From the NCBI GenBank assembly GCA_045866275.1, contig BAAFRX010000007.1, forward strand, positions 33,077 to 97,076: DNA of 64,000 nucleotides. Direction: 5' to 3'. The notes under the pieces were generated by a model. It did no database searches. It had not been told where the DNA came from and was given only the letters and a program-made list of their open reading frames with translations. The position numbers were made by a program, and so were the translations under genes. This DNA is from Sideroxyarcus sp045866275. Its GTDB lineage: Bacteria; Pseudomonadota; Gammaproteobacteria; Burkholderiales; Gallionellaceae. Below, piece after piece: positions 27,295 through 36,559 of this stretch. The first letter of the stretch is position 1; each line of letters begins with the position of its first letter.

Positions 27295-27909
27295 TTATTG
27301 AACTGCCGGCGGGAGCCCTTTTAATTCGCGGTAGCGCGCCTTGTCGGCTGCATACCGCGCTTTGACAGCCTCTGTTTCTTTCAAACTCTGATTTAGATCC
27401 TTTTCAAGTTGGGCGATATGAGCGGTTGCCTCAACAATATCATCTTCGAGCGATTTGAATACCTTGCGACCCTGTTTGGTCAACGTTTCGGCCTCTTGTT
27501 GCAGGGAAGCCAGATTCTCACGCGCGGATCTCAATAGTACGGAAAAACTATTCGTGCGTGCCTCGACCTGCCGCAAGTTGCGGTCCCGGGCCAGATCGAT
27601 TTCCTTTTCTGAACTGTAGGTGTTCAGCAGCGCGTTGTCATGCCGCTCCGCCTCGATGCGATTTTTTTCGACCTCCGGGTCTCTGATCGCCTGTTTCTGA
27701 CCTTGCTTGGAGCGATCCTCGTCGCGCTGATGGATCCGTCCTTTTTCCAGTTTGACAGCTTCCTTGCTGGCATACTCGGGCGGGATGGTCTCGCCGTAAT
27801 GGGTGGTGCCGTTGCTGTCCACCCATTTGAATAGTTTGGCCTCGACGTTCAGCGAGAACGTGGCAAACAAGGCAACGGCGGTTATCAACAGTCTGGAACT
27901 TTTCATCAT
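27295..27909 (-). CDS. DUF4124-domain exported protein with coiled coil
   Basis: 204 residues. The N terminus MMKSSRLLITAVALFATFSLNVEA is a signal peptide. The DUF4124 segment KLFKWVDSNGTTHYGETIPP follows, then a long charged helix (about 65-190) that predicts a coiled coil. It is probably periplasmic and of unknown function. Its ATG overlaps the pyrE stop, so it is translationally coupled to pyrE. A paralogue is at 45593. Confidence 0.85.
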   Translation of the reverse strand: MMKSSRLLITAVALFATFSLNVEAKLFKWVDSNGTTHYGETIPPEYASKEAVKLEKGRIHQRDEDRSKQGQKQAIRDPEVEKNRIEAERHDNALLNTYSSEKEIDLARDRNLRQVEARTNSFSVLLRSARENLASLQQEAETLTKQGRKVFKSLEDDIVEATAHIAQLEKDLNQSLKETEAVKARYAADKARYRELKGLPPAVQ

Positions 27910-28547
27910 TTCACCCCGTAACGGTTACGATAAGTTTGCACCGCGTGCAGATTCTGCACCAGTTCCGCCTGCCCCTGCAAATAAGCCAGCAGATCGTCCA
28001 GAGATGCGATGGAAATGACCGGCAATCCGTAATCCCGCCGCACTTCCTGGACCGCCGACAACTCGCCCTGCCCGCGCTCCATGCGATCCAGTGCGATCAC
28101 CACGCCGCACGGTGTCGCCCCCGCAGCGCGAATCAGCTCGATGGACTCCCGCACCGAGGTGCCCGCCGAGATCACATCGTCGATGATGAGCACATCGCCC
28201 TGTAGCTTCGCCCCCACCGTCGTGCCGCCCTCGCCGTGGTCCTTCGCTTCCTTGCGGTTGAAGCAATAAGGCACGTTGCGCCCCTGCTCCGCCAGCGAGA
28301 TGGAAGTCCCCGCGACCAAGGGGATGCCCTTGTAGGCGGGGCCGAACAACATATCGAACTTGACGCCAGAGGCGAGGATGGCCTGCGCGTAGAACTGGCA
28401 CAACGCGCGCAGCGCTGCCCCGTCCTGGAACAGGCCGGAGTTGAAAAAGTAAGGCGACAGACGGCCCGCCTTGGTCTGGAACTCGCCGAAGCACAGGACT
28501 TTCTGTGCGACAGCGAAACGGATGAAATCCTGACGATATGCGTGCAT
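27906..28547 (-). CDS. pyrE: Orotate phosphoribosyltransferase
   Basis: 213 residues from ATG 28547, equal to E. coli PyrE. The PRPP-binding motif is VLIIDDVISAGTSVRE, and GPAYKGIPL is also typical. It forms orotidine-5'-phosphate in pyrimidine synthesis. A GAGG sequence lies before the chosen start; the longer frame from 28625 adds atypical residues. It is divergent from xth, with 95 bp between them. Confidence 0.96.
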   Translation of the reverse strand: MHAYRQDFIRFAVAQKVLCFGEFQTKAGRLSPYFFNSGLFQDGAALRALCQFYAQAILASGVKFDMLFGPAYKGIPLVAGTSISLAEQGRNVPYCFNRKEAKDHGEGGTTVGAKLQGDVLIIDDVISAGTSVRESIELIRAAGATPCGVVIALDRMERGQGELSAVQEVRRDYGLPVISIASLDDLLAYLQGQAELVQNLHAVQTYRNRYGVK

Positions 28548-28642
28548 GAAAACCTCAAAAAAGTCCACCACAGAGACCCGGGGAAAAGCCGCTGCAACAA
28601 GGTCGCCATTATAATGCCCGCTCAAAAATCCAGAGGCACAAC

Positions 28643-29410
28643 ATGCGCATCATCACCCTCAATCTCAACGGCATTCGTTCCGCCTGCAACAAAGGTTTTC
28701 TCGAGTGGTTCGGCCAGCAGGATGCTGACATCCTGTGTGTGCAGGAACTAAAAGCCCAAGCCGCAGACATGACCCCCGACATGCTCGCCCCGTTCGGCTA
28801 CCACGGCTATTTCCACTACGCCGAAAAGAAGGGTTACAGCGGCGTGGGCATCTACTGCAAAAGAAAACCAGACAAGGTCATCCTTGGCCTCGGCATCCCG
28901 GAGTTCGATGTCGAAGGGCGCTACATCGAAGCGCAGTTCGGCAACCTCAGCGTCGTGTCGTTGTATCTGCCGTCCGGTTCCAGCGGCGAAGAACGCCAGG
29001 CCGTGAAATTCAAATTCCTTGAAGCCTTCATGCCGCACATGAAGAAGCTGTTTGCCAGCGGCAGAGACATCGTCGTGTGCGGCGACTGGAACATCGCCCA
29101 CACCGAAAAGGACCTGAAGAACTGGAAAGGGAACAGGAAGAACTCGGGCTTTTTGCCCGAAGAGCGCGCATGGCTCACCGAGCTGTTCAACGAGGTCGGT
29201 TTCATCGACGTCTTCCGCAAATTGCACCCCGAACTCGAGGCCTACACCTGGTGGTCGAATCGGGGGCAGGCGTGGGCCAAGGATGTGGGGTGGCGTTTGG
29301 ATTACCAAGTTGCCACCCCCGGCATCGCAGAAAAGGCGGTTTCGACAGGTATCTACAAGGAACAACGCTTCAGCGACCATGCACCGATGATGGTGGACTA
29401 CAGGGCGTGA
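28643..29410 (+). CDS. xth: Exodeoxyribonuclease III
   Basis: 255 residues. Motifs are NLNGIRSACNKG, the metal ligand Glu35 in CVQELKAQ, GDWNIAHTEKDLKNW, and the catalytic SDHAPMM near the C terminus. It is the AP endonuclease/3' exonuclease of base-excision repair (ExoA/Xth type). It stands alone and is divergent from pyrE. Confidence 0.95.
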   Translation: MRIITLNLNGIRSACNKGFLEWFGQQDADILCVQELKAQAADMTPDMLAPFGYHGYFHYAEKKGYSGVGIYCKRKPDKVILGLGIPEFDVEGRYIEAQFGNLSVVSLYLPSGSSGEERQAVKFKFLEAFMPHMKKLFASGRDIVVCGDWNIAHTEKDLKNWKGNRKNSGFLPEERAWLTELFNEVGFIDVFRKLHPELEAYTWWSNRGQAWAKDVGWRLDYQVATPGIAEKAVSTGIYKEQRFSDHAPMMVDYRA

Positions 29411-29428
29411 GCGGGGGAGTTTGCTGCT

Positions 29429-29449
29429 GGACTTGAGTCCGACCTACAA
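29429..29449. repeat. Partial copy of the GTCGGACT interspersed repeat
   Basis: The 21 bases resemble the right arm of the repeat at 42112-42133, with three mismatches: GGACT-x-GAGTCC followed by GACCTACAA. Only one hairpin arm remains. It runs into the start codon of the following glycosyltransferase gene. Confidence 0.5.
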
Positions 29450-30615
29450 TGCGCCCATTCTTTCTCGATTTCCATTCGTCACGCGTGCTATTTCCAGCCG
29501 ACTCCCCTGTACACATTGCCGTCGTCCGCTTTTCCGCCCTGGGCGATGTGGTCATGGTGGCGGCTGCAGTTCGGGCGTTGCGCCACGCCTGGCCTGCGGC
29601 GACGATTACCTGGATCACCAGCCCGCTCGCTTATGCGTTGTTGCAGGGCATGGACGGGGTGGATTTTGTGGTGATCGACAAGCCGCGCTCGTTGATTGAC
29701 TATTGCACCTTTTACCGTCTGTTTCGCGGACGCCGCTTCGACGTGGTTCTGGCGATGCAGGCCAACCTGCGCATCAACCTGCTGTATCCGGCGTTGCATG
29801 CCCCGCTCAAGATCGGTTTCGACCGTACCCGCGCGCGCGAGGGTCAATGGCTGTTCTGCAACCGGCACATTCCTTTCCGCGATACGCATCTGGTCGATAG
29901 TTTTCTGTCTTTCGTGGAAACCTTGACGGAGGAGCCGGCGGTTGCAACCTGGGAACTGCCGCTGAATGCAACCGATATCCAGTGGGCGAAAGTTCAGCTG
30001 CAATCCCTGATCCCGGATCGGGGAACGTCTGCAGTTTCTCCTGTCTGCTGGATTGCGATCCACCCCAACGCCAGCAAAGCGGAACGCAACTGGCTGCCCG
30101 ACCGCTATGCCACCTTGATCGAGCGGGCGACCGCGCGATGGGATTGCGGCGTGCTGCTGACGGGCGGCAACGCCCATGCCGAACTCAAACTGTGTGAGCA
30201 ATTGGCACACATCGCCCCTGAACGCACGCGCAACCTGTGCGGCAAGACCACACCAAAGCAATTAGCCGCGCTGTTGGGCGAGGCAGATGTGTTGCTGGCA
30301 CCCGACACCGGCTCGGTGCATATCGCACGCGCCATGGACACGCCGGTGGTCGGGCTCTACGCGGTGGCCTCGCCCAAACTGACCGGGCCTTACCAGCAAG
30401 CAGGATATTGCGTTGATCGTTATCCGCAAGCGGTCGGGAAATTTATGGGCAAGAATCCGGAACAATTACCGTGGAATACACGCGTTCATCATATGGATGC
30501 GATGGCGCTGATCGGGGTGGAGGAGGTGCTACTACAATTGGCGAGGGTACTGGAGAAGGCACCGCATCATGCCGCCCCGGAAAATGGCCAACCCGACGAA
30601 GGAATGACACGTTGA
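29449..30615 (+). CDS. Glycosyltransferase family 9 (heptosyltransferase-like)
   Basis: 388 residues. VHIAVVRFSALGDVVMVAAA resembles the N-terminal motif of heptosyltransferases, and the C-terminal ADVLLAPDTGSVHIARAMDTPVVGLY segment is the GT-B nucleotide-sugar site. It probably adds a heptose or related sugar to the LPS core at the inner membrane. Which heptosyltransferase (WaaC, WaaF or another) cannot be told. It overlaps waaA by 4 bp, supporting a core-LPS role. A start further in (near residue 20) is possible. Confidence 0.88.
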   Translation: MRPFFLDFHSSRVLFPADSPVHIAVVRFSALGDVVMVAAAVRALRHAWPAATITWITSPLAYALLQGMDGVDFVVIDKPRSLIDYCTFYRLFRGRRFDVVLAMQANLRINLLYPALHAPLKIGFDRTRAREGQWLFCNRHIPFRDTHLVDSFLSFVETLTEEPAVATWELPLNATDIQWAKVQLQSLIPDRGTSAVSPVCWIAIHPNASKAERNWLPDRYATLIERATARWDCGVLLTGGNAHAELKLCEQLAHIAPERTRNLCGKTTPKQLAALLGEADVLLAPDTGSVHIARAMDTPVVGLYAVASPKLTGPYQQAGYCVDRYPQAVGKFMGKNPEQLPWNTRVHHMDAMALIGVEEVLLQLARVLEKAPHHAAPENGQPDEGMTR

Positions 30616-31877
30616 ATCCGCGCTTTTTTTATACCGCGCTGCTCTGGGTCTTGTTGCCCTATGTGTTTTTGCATCTGCTCTGGCGCGCGCGCCGCCAGCG
30701 GCAATATCTGAACCACACCGGAGAGCGCTTTGGCCGCTATGCCGTGACGCCGGACAAACCGGTCATCTGGCTGCATGTCGTCTCGGTGGGCGAGACGCGC
30801 GCAACCGTCACACTGGTGCAGCAACTCCGCGCGCGCCATCCCGGCCATCAGATTTTGCTCACGCATATCACGCCCACTGGACGCAACACCAGCGAGCAGC
30901 TTTATGGCGACGATGTGTTGCGCGTGTATCTGCCTTACGACTATCCGTTTGCGGTGCGGCGTTTCCTCGAATATTTCAAGCCGAAAATCGGCGTCCTGCT
31001 GGAGACGGAAATCTGGTTCAACCTGATTGATGCCTGCCACACCGGCAATATTCCGCTGCTGCTGCTGAATGCGCGCCTTTCGCCCAGGTCGGCGCGCCGC
31101 TATGCGCGTTTCCGTTCGCTCGCCCGCGAGGGCCTGCACGGACTCGCGCTGATCGCCGCGCAAACCGAGGAGGACGCGCTGCGCCTGGCCAGCCTGGGCA
31201 ACCGCGCCGTGCCGGTGATGGGCAACCTCAAGTTCGACATCCTGCCGCCGCCGGACTTGCTTGCGCGCGGCGCGGAATTGCGCCAGCGCTTCGGCGCGCT
31301 GCGCCCGGTATTGCTCGCGGCCAGCACGCGCGAAGGCGAGGAAGAACTATTGCTGAATGCGCTGCAGTACGCCGCCGTCGATCACTTGCTGGTGGTCATT
31401 GTGCCGCGCCATCCGCAGCGTTTCGATGATGTCGCGCGGCTGATCGAGCAGAAGGGCTACCGCATGCAGCGGCGCAGCACGAACGCGCCGATTGCCGCCG
31501 ACACGCAGGTGGTGCTGGGCGACAGCATGGGCGAACTGTTCGCCTATTACGCCGCCTGCGACGCGGCCTTTATCGGCGGCAGCCTGTTGCCGCTGGGCGG
31601 GCAGAACCTGATCGAGGCCTGCGCGGTGGGCAAACCCGTGCTGATCGGGCCGCACACGTTCAATTTCACCCAAGCCGCCGAGGCCGCCATTGCGCACGGG
31701 GCGGCACTGCGCGTGCAGCACGCGGACGATCTGGTGCACCTGCTCAACGTGCTGATGTACGACCCCGCGCGGCTCAAGGCAATGGGCGAGGCAGGCCGGC
31801 GATTCGTCGAGGCGAACCAGGGGGCGACCGAGCGTGCGGTGTCCCTGATCGACAATCTGCTCGACCGTAACCCGTAA
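30612..31877 (+). CDS. waaA: 3-deoxy-D-manno-octulosonic acid transferase
   Basis: 421 residues from TTG 30612 (E. coli WaaA 425). GAAGGA is well placed upstream and TTGA overlaps the previous stop. An N-terminal membrane anchor (FYTALLWVLLPYVFLHLLW) is followed by HVVSVGETRAT, the acceptor Glu region GVLLETEIWFNL, and GGSLLPLGGQNLIEACAVGK. It transfers Kdo to lipid A. The longer frame starting at 30471 reads low-complexity sequence overlapping the upstream gene and is not real. Confidence 0.94.
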   Translation: MNPRFFYTALLWVLLPYVFLHLLWRARRQRQYLNHTGERFGRYAVTPDKPVIWLHVVSVGETRATVTLVQQLRARHPGHQILLTHITPTGRNTSEQLYGDDVLRVYLPYDYPFAVRRFLEYFKPKIGVLLETEIWFNLIDACHTGNIPLLLLNARLSPRSARRYARFRSLAREGLHGLALIAAQTEEDALRLASLGNRAVPVMGNLKFDILPPPDLLARGAELRQRFGALRPVLLAASTREGEEELLLNALQYAAVDHLLVVIVPRHPQRFDDVARLIEQKGYRMQRRSTNAPIAADTQVVLGDSMGELFAYYAACDAAFIGGSLLPLGGQNLIEACAVGKPVLIGPHTFNFTQAAEAAIAHGAALRVQHADDLVHLLNVLMYDPARLKAMGEAGRRFVEANQGATERAVSLIDNLLDRNP

Positions 31878-31910
31878 ATTCCGTTCATCGCATTTGATAG
31901 AATGCCTCCC

Positions 31911-32972
<1,062 letters not shown>

Positions 32973-33007
32973 TTTTGGCCGGGCCGGCCCCATCCATGCA
33001 CACGGGA

Positions 33008-34285
33008 TTAGCTGGTCAGTTTGGAAAAACGGTCATCCGAGAGGCGCAAACGCTCGGCCAGCACGTACAGAAAAGCCTGATTGAAGTGGCTCTGACAGGC
33101 CTCGGATAATTGTGCGAGCTGGCGCGGCTCGATTTTCATGGCGGTGATCTCGGTATTGGCGGTAACCGTGGCGGAACGCGGCAACTGCTGACCGCGAATA
33201 TGCGCCATTTCGCCGCAGCAATCACCATTGCGCAGGGCAATCAGCAGGCGCGCTCCCCGGGTTACGCTGACACTGCCTTCGATCAGGATGTAAAACGCGT
33301 CGCTCATCTCGTTTTCGCGCATCAGCACGGTCTTTTCCGGCTGTTTTTGCCATTCGCCTATGCGCAGAACTTCCCACAATTCGATATCACTGAAGTCTTC
33401 GAAGAACTGCAGACTGCGCAGGATATTGAACTTCTCGCTCTCGTTGACTTCCAGGTCGCCCTGCTCAAAATGCCCGAGTGCGGCCAGTTCGTTGCCAAAA
33501 TCGCGCCAACTGGGGTAGCGCTGTACCGGGTCTTTTTGCAATGCGCGCAACACGATGCGTTCCAGTGGCAACGGCAGGTCTTTGCGCAGGAGGGTGGGCG
33601 GGGGCGGTGTTTCCTGCATGATCTGTTGGTACAGATGCGCCAGATTCTTCGGGCTGTAGGGCGAGTGGCCGGTCAGCAGGCGGTACATCACCACCCCCAG
33701 CGAATAAATATCGGTCAGGTGCGATACGGATTCACCGCGCACCTGTTCGGGCGACATGTAATTGGGCGAACCGATATTGCTCTGCGTCTGTTCGATATCC
33801 ATTCGGGTCGCCGCGCCAAGATCGGAAATCTTGATCACGCCGGACGCGTCCAGCAGCAAGTTGGCCGGTTTAATATCGCGGTGGATGACGCCGTGATACT
33901 GGGCATAGTTGAGTGCCCGGCAACATTGATAAAGAACTTCCACCACCCGGTCGAGCGGTAACAGATTATCGGCGTGGATATATTGCTCCAGGGTGCCGCC
34001 GGAGACATACTCCATCGCGATATAGCTGATTTCGTCAGCGAGCACCGCCTCATACGTCTCCACGATATGCGGATGAATCAGTTTGCCCGCCAGGGCAGCT
34101 TCATTTTGCAGTTGCTTGCGGTTCTGGCGGCCGTTGCGCGGGTCGTCCAGAAATTCGGATTTGATGATTTTGACCGCTACCTGGCGATTTTTGAATGGAT
34201 CGAGCCCCAGATAGACGACACTGGTCGCCCCCTCGCCGAGTTTGCGCAGCAGACGATATTGGCCGAGGAAGGGGGGGGGGGTCAT
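33008..34285 (-). CDS. Serine/threonine protein kinase fused to a cyclic-nucleotide-binding domain
   Basis: 425 residues from ATG 34285. The Hanks-type kinase domain spans about 8-270: glycine loop LGEGATSVVY, Lys39 in VAVK, catalytic HRDIKPAN (135-142), DLG at 155-157 in place of DFG, and SPNYMSPEQ. A cNMP/CRP-like effector domain follows (about 288-410, with DAFYILIEGSVSV and GEMAHI). No membrane segment is visible, so it is probably cytosolic. An 11-base C run directly after the start codon encodes Thr-Pro-Pro-Pro. An upstream in-frame start at 34360 would add 25 residues. Targets are unknown. Confidence 0.9.
   Translation of the reverse strand: MTPPPFLGQYRLLRKLGEGATSVVYLGLDPFKNRQVAVKIIKSEFLDDPRNGRQNRKQLQNEAALAGKLIHPHIVETYEAVLADEISYIAMEYVSGGTLEQYIHADNLLPLDRVVEVLYQCCRALNYAQYHGVIHRDIKPANLLLDASGVIKISDLGAATRMDIEQTQSNIGSPNYMSPEQVRGESVSHLTDIYSLGVVMYRLLTGHSPYSPKNLAHLYQQIMQETPPPPTLLRKDLPLPLERIVLRALQKDPVQRYPSWRDFGNELAALGHFEQGDLEVNESEKFNILRSLQFFEDFSDIELWEVLRIGEWQKQPEKTVLMRENEMSDAFYILIEGSVSVTRGARLLIALRNGDCCGEMAHIRGQQLPRSATVTANTEITAMKIEPRQLAQLSEACQSHFNQAFLYVLAERLRLSDDRFSKLTS
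34271..34281. repeat. Homopolymer G(11)/C(11) tract at the kinase start
   Basis: Eleven consecutive G on the plus strand (C on the coding strand) begin one base after the kinase ATG. In the present length the frame is open. It is the longest mononucleotide run I noticed in the window and is a candidate for slipped-strand length change. Confidence 0.85.
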
Positions 34286-34494
34286 TTCACCGGGGTTTGA
34301 AGATGAACCGATAATGCGGAAATGTACACCAAGCAAGCAGGGGCGAACAGCGGCGAACAAACATCACTACGGCTTGTTCCAAGGGGAACTTTATCCGATA
34401 ATCGCGGGCCGTGTCGCATCGGGCTGACGCGGCTTTGGGGTTAATCCCGGCCTCTTCTTGCAAACCCCGTTTAATCGCCTGGTGATTTTGTGTA

Positions 34495-35916
34495 ATGGCC
34501 TTGCCGCAGAAAGAATTACAGGGGCATCCCTTGCCGGCCGAACAGCGCAAATTGTTGAAAACAGAATACGCCCGTTTTGCGTTCCTGCTATGCGTGTTGT
34601 GCGCTTTCATGCTGGCCCTGTTCAAGGCTTCAGGCTGGCAGTTCACGTTCGGATTCCGGATGCCACAACCTGTGGCGCAGGGCGCATTGCCCGGGCCGGC
34701 GTCCGACCGTAAAAAAACCAGAACCGGCACACCCCTATCACCGCCGCCGATCATGGGGAAGCTGAATGCACACTTCGCTTCCGGGCAACAATCGGATTGG
34801 GTCGATGGCGTGTCATTGCTTGAACTGCGGGACGGACGCGTGCGCGCCTTCTGGCGCTCGTCCAGCCGTGCGGACGCCGGGGAAGTCACAATCAACAGCG
34901 CGGTGTTTGATCCGATACGCGATGTATGGAGCGAAGCGAACCGGGTGGCCGGGCGGGCGAACACCCAGCGTGACCTTAACCGGTATATTGCAAACATCGG
35001 CAATCCGGTGGCGGCACGCGCGGCGAACGGTGAAATTTGGCTGTTCTACGTTGGCGATTCCTGGCGCGGCAATGCAATCGTATTGATCACCTCTACTGAC
35101 GAAGGCGAGCATTGGAGCCAACCGCGTCATTTGGTAACCGCTCCTGTTGTGCCGCTCGGCACCCGGATTGAACAGGCCCCATTCCTGTATGCGGATGGCA
35201 CGCTCGGTCTGCTGGTGAACCATGATTTTGGCGGACAGTTTGCGGCCATCCTGCGCCTGGATAAGACGGGAAAAGTGATCGACAAACAGCGCCTGAGCGT
35301 AGCGGGGCAAAGGATGTCATCTACGGTGCTCCTGGTGCATGACCTGCAACAGGCACAGGTGCTGGGTCGTGTCAGCGGTGCCGCAAGCGCGGCACAGATG
35401 AGGAGCATCGCCACCCGCGATGGCGGGCGACACTGGCCGACCGTGCAAGGCCTCACCCTGTCCAATTCCAATGCGATGGCGGCCATGGTGAGGTTGAATG
35501 ATGGCGACCTGATAAGCGTGCTGAACGACCAGGCGCATGGATACGAATCGCTCAGCCTGCAACGGTCGGTTGACGGCGGACAGCACTGGCGCGAGCTGCA
35601 CCGGCTGGAAGAAATGAGCGGCCTGCGCAACGCACAGTTATCCAAAACGGCCTGCCTTGAAGTGGTGGGCAACCTGTTACGTAGCAGTGATCCGGTATTA
35701 CGCCGTGCGGATGCGACTCAACTGGCGCCTTATGTTGCATTGGCCGAATTCGGTGTGCGCAAGGAGGAAGGGTGCCATTTCGCGTTCACCGACCCCGCCG
35801 TTCTCCAGACCCGCAACGGCGACATCCATCTGGCTTATACCTGGAACCGCACTTTCATCAAGCACGTGCGCATCGATCCGGCCTGGCTCAAACAACGCGT
35901 GCAGGAGATGCCATGA
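34495..35916 (+). CDS. Sialidase-like (BNR/Asp-box) membrane-anchored protein
   Basis: 473 residues. A short basic N terminus precedes one hydrophobic segment (FAFLLCVLCAFMLALFKAS, about 28-46), then a Pro-rich linker and a large exported domain. Three Asp boxes are visible: STDEGEHW, TRDGGRHW and SVDGGQHW, the repeat of sialidase-type six-bladed propellers. It could be a glycosidase or a sugar-binding propeller; catalytic residues were not assigned. The adjoining membrane protein and transporter suggest a small envelope cluster. Confidence 0.8.
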   Translation: MALPQKELQGHPLPAEQRKLLKTEYARFAFLLCVLCAFMLALFKASGWQFTFGFRMPQPVAQGALPGPASDRKKTRTGTPLSPPPIMGKLNAHFASGQQSDWVDGVSLLELRDGRVRAFWRSSSRADAGEVTINSAVFDPIRDVWSEANRVAGRANTQRDLNRYIANIGNPVAARAANGEIWLFYVGDSWRGNAIVLITSTDEGEHWSQPRHLVTAPVVPLGTRIEQAPFLYADGTLGLLVNHDFGGQFAAILRLDKTGKVIDKQRLSVAGQRMSSTVLLVHDLQQAQVLGRVSGAASAAQMRSIATRDGGRHWPTVQGLTLSNSNAMAAMVRLNDGDLISVLNDQAHGYESLSLQRSVDGGQHWRELHRLEEMSGLRNAQLSKTACLEVVGNLLRSSDPVLRRADATQLAPYVALAEFGVRKEEGCHFAFTDPAVLQTRNGDIHLAYTWNRTFIKHVRIDPAWLKQRVQEMP

Positions 35917-35953
35917 ACGCGGGAGTTCCAGCTTGTTTCGCGGAGCGCTGCCG

Positions 35954-36559
35954 ATGATGGCCTTCACCGACTGGACGGGGCTGTCCGGGCTGGCGCTGGT
36001 GTGGCTGTCGCTGGCCGTGCGCCTGCCCTTCGTGCGGCGCTTGGCACCGTTGCGCCGTGCATTTTTCTGCGTGGGACTCTACGTGCTGGTGATGATGCCC
36101 GTGTTCGGCCTGTCGCTGGCGGGCTGGTTGCGCGGCATGGTGGGCGACTTGAGCCTGACCAGCGTGTTGCTGCTGGCCAGTGCGCTCATCGCGCGCCTGA
36201 ACCCGGCGGCGGGCAGCCTTGGGGACGTGCGGGAACGCACTGCATTGCTGGCATTCCTGAGCGTGATGGCGCTGCTGCTGTATCCGTTCGCACTGGGCCT
36301 GGGGCCGCTCGATCCCTATCGTTCCGGTTTCGGCAGCATTGGCCTGATCGTGATGCTGGCACTGCTCGCGTTGTGGGCGATGCGGCGCGGGTTCACCCTG
36401 TTGCCGTTGGCCATCGCCCTCGCGGTTACCGGCTGGAGCCTGGCCTGGTACGAATCGACCAACCTGTGGGACTACCTGTTGGACGCGCCGCTGGCGCTGT
36501 ACGCGCTGGGGGCGACCCTGAAAATAGGGCTGCAAAGCGCATGGAGGAAACGTGCATAA
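35954..36559 (+). CDS. Polytopic inner-membrane protein of unknown function
   Basis: 201 residues with about five or six hydrophobic segments (for example AFFCVGLYVLVMMPVFGLSLAG and GLIVMLALLALWAM). It starts at ATG 35954 with GGAG 8 bp upstream; a longer frame reaching back to 35657 overlaps the sialidase-like gene. No family was recognised. It lies directly after the propeller gene and overlaps the transporter gene by 8 bp, so the three are probably co-transcribed and may act together. Confidence 0.75.
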   Translation: MMAFTDWTGLSGLALVWLSLAVRLPFVRRLAPLRRAFFCVGLYVLVMMPVFGLSLAGWLRGMVGDLSLTSVLLLASALIARLNPAAGSLGDVRERTALLAFLSVMALLLYPFALGLGPLDPYRSGFGSIGLIVMLALLALWAMRRGFTLLPLAIALAVTGWSLAWYESTNLWDYLLDAPLALYALGATLKIGLQSAWRKRA

